64,000 bases of DNA, taken from assembly GCA_036784855.1 (NCBI GenBank), contig JAZDSV010000020.1:124001-188000 (forward strand), given 5' to 3'. This stretch comes from Aphelidium insulamus. Taxonomy: Eukaryota > Aphelidiomycota > Aphelidea > Aphelidiaceae. How positions within the stretch are numbered: position 1 is the stretch's first letter; every line of letters starts with the position of its first letter. Under the pieces are notes generated by a model. It was not told where the DNA came from. It saw only the letters and a list, made by a program, of their open reading frames with translations, and did no database searches. The position numbers were made by a program, and so were the translations under genes. Shown here one piece after another: positions 46,041-57,455 of the stretch.

Positions 46041-47208
46041 ATGATGCGCGGACTGAGCACTCTGTCGGCCACCGCGGCAACCCTGAGCGCTCACACGGCG
46101 GCCACTGCGCCCCAGGCAGTCAGCCGGCTGGGTGTAATTGGTGCAGGTCTGTCTGTGTGTGTGTGTGTGTATGATCACCTTGCGTGCGTGCACACCTTTG
46201 AACCACCCTTCACAGGCCAGATGGGCGTGGGCATTGCGCTGGTGGCGGCCACACGTCCCGGCATCCCCGTGCTCTTGCTGGACACCAACCGCAACCAGCT
46301 GGACCGCCAACTCAAGTTCATTGACCTCCTGCTGCAAAAGGACGTGGTCAAGGGCCGCATAACCGACACGGAGCGCGACGCCATCCGCTCCCGCATCGGC
46401 ACCACGCAGTCCGTGGATGAGTTTGCGGGGTGCGACTTTGTGGTGGAGGCCGTCAGTGAGAACCCGGCGCTGAAGCGGGAACTGTTTGCACAGCTGGCCC
46501 GTGTCACCAAGCCCGACTGCGTGCTGGCCACCAACACCAGCTCCATTTCCATCACCAAGATTGCGGCGTCATGCGGCGCCCAGCGTGCCCCTTCTGTCAT
46601 TGGCATGCATGCAAGTAGTATTTTTACTATGCATACACATTATATATCTATACATGTGCAGTTCATGAACCCGGTGCCCGTGATGAAGCTGGTGGAGATT
46701 ATCCCGGGACTGCAGACCAGCCAGCAGACTGTCAAGCGCACTTGTGACTTTGCACACTCGATGCAAAAGACCACGACCCTGAGTGAAGACATTCCCGGCT
46801 TCATCGCGAACCGCCTGCTCATGCCCTACATCAACGAGGCCATCCTGGCCCTCCAGGAGGCAATCATATATATATACTACAGTATATTGTCATCTTTATT
46901 AATGTACAGGGCGTGGCTAGCCGCGAGGACATTGACACCACAATGAAGCTGGGCACAAATATGCCAATGGGACCGCTGACATTGGCTGATTTTATTGGAT
47001 TGGACACGTGTCTGGCCATTATGCGCGTGCTGCACACACAACTCGGTGACAGCAAGTACCGCCCGGCGCCCCTCCTGATCAAATATGTGGATGCTGGCTG
47101 GTTAGGTGCGGTTTCATGTGAATTTAGCGTCTCGGGCATATAACTCTTGTTGCAGGCAAGAAGGTTGGCCGCGGCTTGTACGAGTATCCGGCTGTGGCCA
47201 AAAAGTGA
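46041..47208 (+). CDS. 3-hydroxyacyl-CoA dehydrogenase (mitochondrial, HADH/HBD type)
   Basis: The N-terminus ([20 protein letters not shown]) looks like a mitochondrial presequence. A Rossmann nucleotide loop is rebuilt by splicing ([13 protein letters not shown]). Further motifs are [63 protein letters not shown], and [22 protein letters not shown] at the C-domain. It oxidises 3-hydroxyacyl-CoA in beta-oxidation or acts on hydroxybutyryl-CoA. Five exons; two introns, 46611-46661 and 46860-46909, have GC donors, and both are needed to keep the conserved GMH-FMNP and LQE-GVAS junctions. Stop at 47206-47208. Confidence 0.95.
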
Positions 47209-47430
47209 TGGCAGTGCACCACTTAATAAGTACATATTCTTATGTGCATTACCGACTTGACATTGCAGAAACTATTTCCGTGCGTGAGGTGGCGCGTTGC
47301 CATGGCGAAATGACATTTGAGCGGCTATTATTAGCCACTGCCTTCCCCGTCCTCTTTCCACCCGTACGCGCACAGCACACACACACACGCTCACCCACGT
47401 ACAGCAACAACACCTTACACCAACAACAAC

Positions 47431-48436
47431 AATGTCCTTTATCGCTACCCGCTTCCAAGTATCCATAATACGTGCAGGCACTCAGTCAAACACTTACAAC
47501 TGCCGATCCGCACGTGCAGACGCGCCGTGCCTCAGTGTCTCTCTGTTTTGGGACAGTTGAGAGCAGCTGCGTGTTCACGCAAGAGCCGCTCATTGCGTCC
47601 GCTTCACCGTCTCCGCAGCAGCCAGAGACGACCGCGCCGTTACAGAAGCGCCGCGTCTCGTTCTCGGCGCAGATTGTCCGCCTAGCTTATTATCGCGTCG
47701 ACGAGGCGCCCGAGTGCGTGAGTCACAACAAGTCGGTGGTGGATCCGCTGTCCGCCAACTATGATCTGCGCTGGCCCGCTCTAGTGGCGGCGCCGACAGA
47801 CTTCCTATGCCACCGCCGCTGATCAGGAAGAGATACTGGAGTTGGCATCACGTGATACTGAGTGCGCCGAGACAGCTGATCAGGAAGGGACAACAATTGA
47901 GTTGGCTGCACGGGACACTGAGTGCATTGAGACAGCTAATCAGGAAGAGGCAATTGAGGCGGCTGCACAGGAGACTCTGTGCATTGAGACAGCTGATTAC
48001 GAAGAGGAGGCAACAGTTGAGGTGGCTGCACGGGAGACCCTGTGCATCGAGACAGCTGATCATGAAGAGACAATTGAGGCGGCTGCACGGGAGACCCTGT
48101 GCATCGAGACAGACACTATCGAGTGCCGGCTGTCGGTAAAAGTGCCTGAAGCCGTTATTACAACGCGCCATTCAAATTCCGGGAACGCGTACAACACCAC
48201 CAACAATTGCAGTGCTAAACAGGTGCCGGTAAGCTCGTAGAGTTGCGCACACACAGGTTCGCAACTCATTGTGATTCCCTGTCTAGTCGACTGGCCGTAA
48301 ATCACATTGCCGCGTCCAGCAGCGTTTACCGGCAAGTGTCCCTGATACCGCGGTGGTGAACCCGAAATCTGCCAGCTATGATCTGGACTGGCCGCCGCTG
48401 GCACGGGGAACTATTGGTAGACGGATGTGCCACTAG
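47431..48436 (+). CDS. PP1-docking, tandem acidic repeat protein (gene model unresolved)
   Basis: The locus has three parts. First (about 47472-47822) an open frame with KRRVSFSAQIV, an RVxF-type PP1-docking motif, and VVDPLSANYDLRWPAL near its end. Second (about 47820-48110), one frame over, five acidic repeats of 18-21 residues of the type ADQEE..IE.AARETLCIET. Third, after a normal intron (48232-48289), an exon ending VVNPKSASYDLDWPPL and a stop at 48436, repeating the first part's end motif. The switch between parts one and two needs a frameshift or an intron of about 16 nt. The start is also unclear: ATG 47431 would need a 19-nt intron. No known family. Confidence 0.5.
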
Positions 48437-48752
48437 CGCGCACTTACACTACACTCCAGCTATGGAACTTCGATATCTTATTCGATCTACATGTCTGTCT
48501 CAGTCCATATGTACAATGCAGATGCAGAAACGCTACACATGCACATTTCACTGGCTATACTCTCCATTATGGACACCATATTGCCTCCACAGCATGTAAT
48601 GCGCATGTGTTAATTAGTGCTTAGTACCTAGTGATTTGGTGTAAGGTGAAACTACTATGACAACGGTGTGATGTTTATAGTGTTAAATATCATCAAGTGG
48701 ACTGATCACCTTGACTGTTTCAGCGGATACACACCAAACTACAGGCACAATC
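48437..48752. other. Spacer before GPI8
   Basis: About 315 AT-rich bases with no coding or RNA signal. Likely holds the upstream gene's 3' UTR and the GPI8 promoter. Confidence 0.4.
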
Positions 48753-50432
48753 ATGATATGGCGGCGTGGTATCGGCTTGACATTCGCCGCGGCGTGGTTG
48801 GCATGCGCGGTGACGGCACAAGACACTGCAGCAGATGGCCGGGTCAAGATGCACGCGGTGGCCGGCGTGGACAATGCTGCCGCCATGGCCAAACAGTACC
48901 TCTATCCGGCCACCGTGCCGCCCACAATGGCCGATCCGACACCGCCCGCACCGCAGCACACACACACCAACAACTGGGCGGTGCTGGTGTGCACCAGTCG
49001 CTTCTGGTTCAACTATCGGCACATTGCCAACACGCTGTCCATGTACCGCACGGTGAAACGGCTCGGCATCCCCGACTCCAACATCATACTGATGCTGGCG
49101 GATGATGTGGCGTGCAATGCTCGCAATGCATTCCCCGCCACCGTCTTCAACAATGCCGACAGACGCATCGATCTCTACGGCAGCGATGTGGAGGTGGATT
49201 ACCGTGGCTACGAGGTCACCGTGGAGAACTTTATTCGTCTCTTGACCGGTACATTGTTATGTATAGCCAGTATACCTACATACAGACAAAAAATAGTCAC
49301 AATTAAACTACAGGACGCCACGAGGACCATGTGCCAAAGTCAAAGCGGCTGCTGAGCGATGACCGTAGCAACATACTGGTGTACATGACCGGGCACGGCG
49401 GCGACGAGTTTCTAAAGTTCCAAGATGCCGAGGAGATCAGCAGCCACGACATTGCCGATGCGTTCCAGCAAATGTTTGAGAAGAAGCGGTACAATGAGAT
49501 GCTGTTCATGGTGGACACGTGTCAGGCAAACAGCATGTACGCCCAGCTCTACTCGCCCAACATTATTGCATCGGGCAGCAGCAAGCGTGGCCAGAACTCA
49601 TACTCGGTACGGGCCATGTGTATGTATGTGTGCTTGTCTTATTGTTGCAGCACCACGCATCATCTGCACTCGGAGTCGCTGTCATTGATCGGTACACCTA
49701 TTTTATTCTGGAGTACATGGAACGCCATGCCGCCACAATGAGCAGCCGTGCCACTCTGAAAGATCTGGCACGTGAAAGCAATGTGCATTGTTGCAACCAG
49801 TTGATTGTTGTAGTTTTCATCGCTGCGCCCCTCGGACCTCATGTCGGACCACGGCGTGCGCACGGATTTGTTTACTAGTAGACCTTATGAGCAGGTATCG
49901 AATAGTTTGCTTATAATGTCTTACGTTGTATGTGCAGGTGGCACTGACAGACTTTTTCGGCAATGTTCCGAACGTGCAGCTGTCGACAAAGTCATACGAG
50001 TTGGCTCCGGGCAATGCTGAAGAAGAAGTGCGAGAGTTCATGAAATACTATTGTGGCAATGACAATGGCGTGCCAGCACCTCGCCGCACCTACGAGGAAG
50101 CCATGCTTAAAGAAGCCGCCGAACAAGCTGGCAAGTCAGCACACTCTGCCTGGGAGCAACTAGTACTCGATGCAGACACGGCGTGGACGGCAACGCTACG
50201 ATACTGGCAACGATTCGTGCGCGCCATCCAACAGTTCATTGACACTGATGGCACCGCACATGATATTATTGCCATCCGACGGCGCGCAGTAGATGCCACG
50301 ACAATGCAGCACGCGGTGCCACCGTATAAAGAAACTGATGGTGCACTGTTCACGGCGGCGCTGTGGATGTTTTGTGGCGCGCTGGTGTTGGCCGCCATGT
50401 TTCCCGGAAACCATCAGATGAATTGCTGTTAA
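48753..50432 (+). CDS. GPI8: GPI transamidase catalytic subunit GPI8/PIG-K
   Basis: A C13-family Cys protease of the ER that cleaves the GPI signal and attaches the anchor. A signal peptide ([18 protein letters not shown]) is followed by [71 protein letters not shown] with the catalytic His, and [14 protein letters not shown] with the catalytic Cys. Later exons give [20 protein letters not shown] and TDFFGNV. A C-terminal membrane helix ([18 protein letters not shown]) matches the family. About four introns with GT donors. Start chosen at 48753 so that the signal peptide is N-terminal. Looks complete. Confidence 0.95.
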
Positions 50433-50633
50433 TATATGTATGTACAGGCAATGTACATATATCGTTGTATGACGAGCACTACTATATTGCACAATACTGC
50501 AAATGGCTACCCATCATCATGTTCATTGTGCTACAATGTATAACAATATTTCGACAAGTCAGATTTAGCAACAGAGAGCGAAGTCATAAACTCCACAACA
50601 ATAATAATATACAGCAATTTATATTAACGACCA

Positions 50634-51791
50634 CTATAATGCATCGCCGTACATGCGCGTGGTCTCGACCGTTCTGTTGTTGTTGCCACGCTGCCGCTGT
50701 GTCCGTCCACTAGCAGCGGGTACAGGGTCCACCATGTCAGCGGAGTCCGTCACATCCACAGCCGTATCGGAATTGGCATCCAGTGAGTCGTCGGCCGTCA
50801 GTTGCTGTCGAAGCAGGCGCAACAATTGCCGCTTCTTGCCCAATATGGACACTACTTTGTCGCGTATCTGTTGCAACCGCACAATATATATCGCTTCCAT
50901 ATTTACAAACTCCTATCAACTCTGTCAGTCTATGATCAAGCAGTGCAACTGGCAGTAAATAGCATACCGACACCACGCGACCACACTCAAACAGCGCCTC
51001 TGACATCTGTTCACCTTCTGCTGCTGCATCATCCGACCAGCACTCCTGCCAGTCGGGATCATCGCGGTGCAGAATGGTGCCCAGGCGACGCAGTGGCCGC
51101 ACAAACGCCTGCTCCTGCTCAATCATCTGCATGGCACTGCTGGCGAACGCTTCCAGCTGCCGGTTGTTGGCGGCGTGACGCTTCTGCGACCGCAGCACAA
51201 TTGACTGCAGCCGGTCCACGGGGTTCAATATCTCTGCGAGGGGCGTATATATATTGAGTATAGTTACGTGTCTAGCCAAATATCACACACCTTGGAGGTC
51301 AATGTCGGTGTATGGGCCGTACTCGCGCGACATGCGCACCTTGTAGTCACGCAGTTTGGCCACCGCGCCAATTTCCAGACGCTCCTCTGCTGCGTCTGCC
51401 GGGTCCGTGTTGGCGGGGATGGGCGCATTCTGCAGCAGTGCTGCCGCCAGTGTAAGATTCCATCATGTTTCACCCACCCGCACTCACTCACTCTCCATGA
51501 CGGGTGCCACCATCACCACACTGCAGCGGGTAGTGTGTCATGCAATGTAGACGAGCAAGCAACATCACTAGAGTCCAGGACACACCTGTACTCGCGCAGC
51601 GTTTCGGGGAGACGCTTGCTGGCGGTGATACTGGACGGCCGCTGCTGCATCCTGGCCACATCGTCCAGCGAGTAGCCGTGGTCGGGAAGCAAGCTGGGCA
51701 GCACTGGCGGAAGCGGAGGCAGGGCGGCGGCTTGCAACGAGCTCTGTGCCTCCATGGCGGGATTATCTGGTTGGAGTTGCACGACGTTCAT
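50634..51791 (-). CDS. Coiled-coil protein of unknown function
   Basis: ATG 51791. Five exons are inferred, one of them tiny (SVVMVAPVME), giving about 310 residues. Segments: Pro/Leu-rich start (LPPLPPVLPSLLP), then VAKLRDYKVRMSREYGPYTD, helical ILNPVDRLQSIVLRSQKRHA and EAFASSAMQMIEQEQAFVRPL, and a last exon with VRLQQIRDKVVSILGKKRQLLRLLRQQL and a polar, disordered tail. The helices look like coiled coil. I considered nucleoporin and Mediator subunits but cannot name a family. Exon joins are plausible but unproven. Confidence 0.55.
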
Positions 51792-51795
51792 TGTA

Positions 51796-52246
51796 CCAAC
51801 TGTAAAATTACATGATATGAAATGTCAGAGAGACTCGGCATATTCACGCCGGAGCTGCGTCTGATACTACAACATCCACAAGCGGCAGCAGTAATGGCAA
51901 ACTGTTCACGCAGTGCGACGGCTGAACCGTACACCGCTTTGACTGACCGATGGAGTCCATTCACTGAACCAGTATATATCTGTCGGTATGTCTCAACACG
52001 CACTCGGGCAACCAACAGTGCAACGCCATGACCGACCGGTTAGATACGTTTAATGAATAAATAAATCAATCAATCAATATGAAATGTGCTGTAAATGCCG
52101 CCAGGGAAACGTCACATTTCCAGCAATGGCAGCCTGTACTGCTTGCAGTACAACGTCAACTTGCTTGCAGTAGCTTCTTCATCGTTGTACTGCTTGCAAT
52201 ACGTCATCTACTGAATTATTTGCAGATTGAAGTTTACACTTCACGC
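51796..52246. other. Intergenic region upstream of the coiled-coil gene
   Basis: Contains a 69-codon plus-strand ORF from 51822 with no recognisable features, probably chance. A repeated TGTACTGCTTGCA word (about 52137, 52190) and a CAATCAATCAAT run are also present. Confidence 0.35.
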
Positions 52247-52432
52247 AGTCTGCCTAAAGAGGCAGCCACAGCTCACAATTGATATAGGAAGGAAGGAAGG
52301 AATAAAAAATTTTACGCGGACGACCCCCGTAGTGGAAGTGTCTAGCCAGCCCAAACAAGCCTTGTGCAATGCCTGATATGAACTGACCAGTAAACGGGGT
52401 TCATGAGCCCGTCTACCACGCCAGGTAAGTAT
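52247..52432 (-). ncRNA. U1 snRNA, copy 2
   Basis: Near-identical to copy 1 over the RNA: same ATACTTACCTG 5' end, TCATGAA loop I, ATTGCAC loop II, AAAATTTTTTATT Sm site and CTGCCT/AGGCAG 3' hairpin (52250-52265). It is about 8 nt longer because of an extra GGAA repeat between the Sm site and the last hairpin. Most differences in the paired regions are conservative, so both genes look functional. Confidence 0.93.
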
Positions 52433-52505
52433 GCTTCAATTGTAGCATTTCCCGGTAAATATATATACAAGTGATGGAATGCGCCACATGTTCAGGGTTG
52501 CAGTT
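52433..52505 (-). promoter_or_regulatory. U1 snRNA promoter, copy 2
   Basis: Shares with copy 1 the GGGAAATGC word, a TATATAT box about 30 bp upstream and the GCGCATTCCATCA block further upstream. Conservation stops soon beyond, so the block is likely functional rather than just a remnant of duplication. Confidence 0.7.
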
Positions 52506-52733
52506 CAATCCATTGTTCGCTCATTGACTTGACTGATGATGCGGCTATCACAGCAGGTGGAAATTGAAAATCTTGTGGGGCATTACATAATATATATATT
52601 TTGATGAAATTCTTGATAGCCACGCTTGCCGATCATACCTCGGTGCTTAAGTTGTCGACGCGCTTCTCCGACCACGGCTGCGCCTTGTGACGCAAAGAAC
52701 AAAACTGTCCCAGCAGCTATGCACATTGTTGTG

Positions 52734-53500
52734 TCAGTCTCGGCAAAGCAATATTATACTGATGATCCCAACCATGAACGGGACGCTTATCGGCGGTGTG
52801 AGAATCACGATCGCCTTCACAATGACGAGCACAGCACCACGTTCGTCGCCGCCCGCCAGCAGTTGCAGCGCCGTGTTCAAGTGCAGCAAGCCGAGTGCGA
52901 GGTATACTTGACACGAAATCACCAGACACAGCACCATCACAATGGAGCTGCCCTCCGTGGAACCGCGCGACTGATTGTGAAAATACTGATGCATCACCAT
53001 TGCTCCGCCGAGAATGGGCCACATCTCGGCCAAGATGAAGAACATGGCGTCCACATTGTACACTGTGGTTAAAAAGTAGATGGAAATCGCGGCAAAGGAC
53101 CACACGTATGCCGGCACTTGGAAGCCAAACAACACTGGCAAGCTGTGCACGTGGCCATTGTCTTGACCAGCATTGCCATAATAGATGCCTGCAACGCGTA
53201 AACAACTTGCGGGAATCCATCGTGCAAGCACTCACGCTGGACAAGCACCACGCCGGCCAAGCACAGCGCGACAGTCAATGCCATGGTGGCAATGGGCACC
53301 TCCACCACCAGCATCAGGAGCGCGTGCAGCGCCGCCGAATACAGAATCACCGCATCGTCCACGCCCCGCGTAGACTTTCGGCGCCAGTTCACGTAGATCT
53401 GCGGCAACAGGTAGCCAAACAGGGCAAACACCACCAAGTAGTCGGCCCAGGTGAGCTCGTCCTGATCACCCTCGCGCAGCAAGCGGTGCAATTGATACAT
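52734..53500 (-). CDS. PQ-loop repeat membrane protein
   Basis: Two exons (intron about 53187-53235). ATG 53500 is used because the longer frame starts with GTG. About seven hydrophobic segments. The first repeat has a classical PQ-loop: FALFGYLLPQIYVNWRRKSTRG. A second, more divergent repeat has FFILAEMWPILGGAMVMHQYF. PQ-loop proteins include lysosomal amino-acid exporters (cystinosin, PQLC2), SWEET sugar carriers and the MPDU1 group. The substrate cannot be set here. Stop at 52734. Confidence 0.75.
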
Positions 53501-53583
53501 ATTTGAGTGGAGTTGATAAACCCGCACAATGGATTACGTGATGTGATTACGCGCTGTACGTGAATCGTAAACCGTTGCCATTA

Positions 53584-53615
<32 letters not shown>

Positions 53616-54117
53616 TCTTACATCATATATATGGAAAAGGTTTATTATTCTGCTCTCTCATATATATATGAATAATAACCTTACCCAATATAAATGATAC
53701 AAGAGAGAGCATGAGAGTAGCCACCTAAAAATACATATATATATATATATGTAATATGTACATTACATCTACATGCAGTAATAATCAACCTGTGGTAGTA
53801 CTCCACCAAGAGGCTAGGGAACTACATATGTATAGCTGCTGATTGTAATTATTAGAAGGACTCCACAGGCTTGTATATTCGTCTAGATGTTGATTGCCAA
53901 GGCGGCGATGGCGCTGCTGCACGCATGCATGACTGTGGATGTTGTGACGCGCGAGCCCAGTGCAGCAACTGATGACACTGCTGGACACGTGTGCGTCCGT
54001 GCTTCTCGGTGCAGTGATGCTGCTGCCACCATCAATGACGACCACGGCAACCGCGATTGTCAGCACGAAGTTACGCGCCACGACTCGGCACCGGAACCGC
54101 AAATATCGAGGAGACAA
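53501..54117. other. AT-repeat spacer with inverted repeats
   Basis: Several (TA)n runs (53586-53612, 53740-53752). An inverted pair GGTTTATTATTC/GAATAATAACC (53639-53683) with a TGCTCTCTC/GAGAGAGCA pair overlapping it can form a long hairpin. Small ORFs from 53887 lack recognisable features. It may hold the start of the ankyrin-type gene that follows. Confidence 0.45.
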
Positions 54118-55012
54118 AATGCGTGCAGCATATCACGCGTCTCCTCGCGTTGACGTATCTTCCCGGTGACGGCATATTTCTCGCTGTTGACAGGCAACTG
54201 ACCGGCATGCTACGCCGATCGCGGCGCAATATCCAAACAAGCTACGCGGCAGCTGTGACATGCATGGACCGCCTGAAACTGGCGTTGGAGTGGGGTGCAG
54301 AACCCAACTGGTTGGCCCTGGCGGCAATCAGGGCATCTAGGCTTGACATGCTAAAGCACACTGATCAGTTGCATCCACTCGACCGATCAAATGCAAGATT
54401 TATGCGAGTGGCCGGGGAGGCGGGCAATCTGGACGTATTGCGATGGCTTCAAGGCGAAGAGATGGCATGGGATTACTTAGCCGGTAGCCATGCAGCAAGA
54501 CACGGGCATTTGGAGGCATTGAAGTGGCTCCACCAGAATGGTTGTCCCTATGATAACGAGCATTACAATTCCAACGCGGCCGAAGCCGCAGCCTATGGAC
54601 AGTTGGCCGTGCTGAAATGGTTGCAGAGCACAAGTGGACTTGACTGGATGACAAGCGTACGAGCGCTCAATACGGGCAACTTGAGGTGCTGCAGTGGCTG
54701 CATGAAAGTGGCTTAATACTCAGTGACGGATTGTGTAGCCTAGCGGCACGCTTCGGGCATCTAAATGTGCTGAAATGGTCGCACTCAAACAACATTTGCT
54801 GGAGAGTCGACTATGACACTAGCCGGAGTGCTGCAGAGAGCGGGAACTTGGAAGTGATGAAGTTTCTTCGTGCAAATGGCTGCCCTTGGCGTAAGATCAG
54901 AATCGTGGAATATTTACGTCGAATCGGAAAATATACCGCTCTACTTGAGTGGGTCCAGCAGCAGCCGGACGATGTAGTACCTCTGCAAGAGATCCCTCTA
55001 TGGGCCGCTTAA
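54118..55012 (+). pseudogene. Ankyrin-type repeat gene with a frameshift
   Basis: Degenerate ankyrin units of the kind common in protists and giant viruses: AGEAGNLDVLRWLQ, AARHGHLEALKWLHQNGCPYD, AAAYGQLAVLKWLQ. At about 54665 the frame changes: the old frame reads nonsense to a stop while the next frame continues AQYGQLEVLQWLHESG, AARFGHLNVLKW and AAESGNLEVMKFLRANGCPW to 55012. So one base has been lost or gained. No in-frame ATG is seen at the 5' end; the homologous but truncated copy at 57456 starts with an F-box-like LCDTIPLEVLASI. Either pseudogene or sequence error. Confidence 0.6.
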
Positions 55013-55215
55013 GTGCAATGCGCTAACATGGGCCCTTTAATACTGATAATTAATGCACCCGTTGTGTAAATACTGGAGTGTGACTTGTGCAAAAAGAACC
55101 ATAGACAGTGCAAGCATATCAGGTTGACATTGTATTTCACATATCTGCACACAATACAACCACATATATACGTATTTAGCATGCACATAGACACAAGTAT
55201 TCAGCACCGCACAAT

Positions 55216-56246
55216 CTATATGAATACCAACTTCCTGTTGGGCCACACAATCTCCTCCTCGATGGCCAGCCGTAAATGCGTGGCCACCAGCTGTGATATC
55301 TTTGGCAGATCCTTGACCCGAGTCCGGTGTCCCACCAGTGACCGCACATCAAACTCCATGTGAATGCCGTGCAGGAACGTGACCATGAGCGCCGGTCGCA
55401 TGGCCGCCCCGTCAACATCAGCGCCGGCGGTACCGCTGTCGGCTCCTGATGCTGTTTGTGTCGTCGCCGTCATTACGGCAGTCAGCAGAGCGGCGGCGAC
55501 GTCTGCAGGCGGCACCAATTCCACTGCCAGCGTGCCGTTGACGCGTGTGCAGTCCACGGCCAGCTGGACAGGCAGTGCGGCTGCATCCTCCACGGGCCAG
55601 TGCAGCCGGACCTCGGTGTCCAGCGCCACCCCCAGCCTGTCTGTCCACTCCAGCTGCACTTCAAGTCGCGGCCGGCCAGACTCGCTAAAGTGCACCTGGG
55701 CGCCGTGCAGTCGCGGATAAGACGTCCCCAGTGCCAGTGAGGACAGTGTCACAGGGGCCAGCAGGCTTCTGCAGTCCATTAGGTGTCTGCATACATAGTA
55801 CAAATATAGCATTGCACACACCCCGCAGATCGCCCTATAGAGGCAGAGAGGCGTGCCAGCAACGCCTCGCGTTGTCGATGGTACGCAGGCCGCCGAAAGT
55901 GGTCCAGCAGCTGGGCGAGTATCACGTTCAGCCAGTCACACGACTCGGCCTGGTGCGCCATCGGGTCGTATTGAAAGTGCTCCATAATGCAGCGAGCGGC
56001 CGCGTCATGCGTCAGTACCGGCGTGCTAGACTGCTGCTGCAGTGAGGATGATGCCGATGCCGATGATGAAGACCGTTTATGCGGGTCGGTGGCTGGCGGT
56101 GTGGCGGAGGTGGAGAAGCGCTGTGTGAGCGAGGTGGCGAACGGAAAGCGCAGAAACAGGAATTGAAAGAGCAGTAGCAAGAAGGCAATGAGCACGGCTT
56201 GCCCGGCCAGGAAGCCGCCCAGGAATTGCCACGCCGCCGGGTCCAT
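55216..56246 (-). CDS. MMM1: ERMES subunit MMM1 (SMP-domain lipid transfer protein)
   Basis: Two exons. The N-terminus has a single membrane helix (FLAGQAVLIAFLLLLFQFLFL), a Ser-rich linker, then the SMP domain: ESCDWLNVILAQLLDHFR, SLLAPVTLSSLALGTSYPRL, RLEVQLEWTDRLGVALDTEV, and the diagnostic C-terminal HMEFDVRSLVGHRTRVKDLP and WPNRKLVFI. In fungi MMM1 is the ER anchor of the ER-mitochondria encounter structure and moves phospholipids between the two. A long low-complexity insert (ASGADSGTAGADVDGAA) lies before the last block. Start ATG 56246. All core blocks present. Confidence 0.85.
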
Positions 56247-56611
56247 TTCTGTTCGGAGCACAATTAAATTCAAGCATGCATGGGTGCACTATGCACATAT
56301 TCTTCGACGATAGAGTCCATACGTATGAACTATTGTGCAGTTGCAAGAATTGTTTAACTTGCTTCATGTCTACTGCCCTGTAAGTCGTTTTATTGTGTTT
56401 ATCATTAGGCCTGAGCTATAAGATAGCATTAGGCTGTAAGCTATAAGATCGCCACATTAGAGCTGCATGACATACTGTGACATAAGAATTAAGTGGTTGT
56501 AAATATCAAGGTAATTCAGCCAATCAGCGCGCATCCCGCCTCTGGCGCCCCTCCAACCACTAATCCACCTTGGCCATCCACCATCCACCACCACCCACAC
56601 GCGTGCACATC
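56247..56611. other. Divergent promoter region, MMM1 / RPS24
   Basis: A CCAATCAGCGCGCATCC element lies about 90 bp before the RPS24 start. No other features seen. Confidence 0.45.
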
Positions 56612-57126
56612 ATGGTGCGTGGCGACATTTTCGTGGATACCCACGGTGAATAGATGACTAACCTTGTCCGTCGCAGGCTGAAGCATCCGCCACCATCCGC
56701 ACGCGCAAGTTCCTCACCAACCGCCTTCTGCAACGCAAGCAGATGGTATGTCATCGTGCTATGCAACGTGCCATATATCCACCTGCTCACCCACTCACCT
56801 AGATCGTTGACATCATCCACCCCGGCCTGGCCAACGTGAGCAAGGACGAGGTGCGCGAGAAGCTGGCCAAGCTGTATAAGGCCGACAAGGAGAATGTATT
56901 TTGCTTTGGATTCCGCACGGCTTTCGGCGGCGGCAAGTCCACCGGATTCGCGCTGGTGTACGACACGCTGGACGCGGCCAAGAAGTTCGAGCCAAAGTAC
57001 CGGCTGGTACGACAGGGGTTGGCGGAGGCGCCCAACTCGGGCCGCAAGCAGCGCAAGGAGCGCAAGAACCGTTCCAAGAAGTTCCGCGGCACCGCCAAGA
57101 ACAAGATGCCTACGGGAAAGAAGTAG
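56612..57126 (+). CDS. RPS24: Small ribosomal subunit protein eS24
   Basis: Three exons. Exon 1 codes only for the initiator Met: ATG 56612-56614 is followed directly by the GTGCGT donor. Exon 2 encodes [20 protein letters not shown] and KQM. Exon 3 encodes [40 protein letters not shown], and the basic tail [18 protein letters not shown]. About 130 residues, the normal length. A component of the 40S subunit needed for rRNA processing. The intron immediately after the ATG appears to match the animal RPS24 gene structure as I recall it. Confidence 0.96.
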
Positions 57127-57455
57127 AGGGAGGGAGAGCGTCGTGCTTTGTCTGTGCTGGTTGTATGGGCGGATGGTTGGTTTATAGCCCCTCTTTCCTG
57201 TGTCAACTGCATAGATAAATTACTCTTTATCGCTACATTTATTTGCTCTGTGCTGTGAGCTCTGAATTGGCAGGCACGCAATGAAAATATGGCGGCCTTG
57301 TCTTTGTTTTTGGTGTCTGGATCGTGTATCAATTGTAATGCAGGTGTATGACTAAGGAGAATAATACAAAGGAGAAAGTTAGTTGACCACACCTTAGTTG
57401 CAGTCATTCGGCGCGGAAAGAACAGAAAGTATTCTATAGTACACGATAGGCATCA

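Noticed and set aside
46138-46220. TGTGTG run as a coding insertion in HADH
   Set aside because: It is an intron; removing it restores GVIGAGQMGVG.
51822-52031. 69-codon plus-strand ORF
   Set aside because: No family, no splice or promoter support, and directly abuts the divergent coiled-coil gene.
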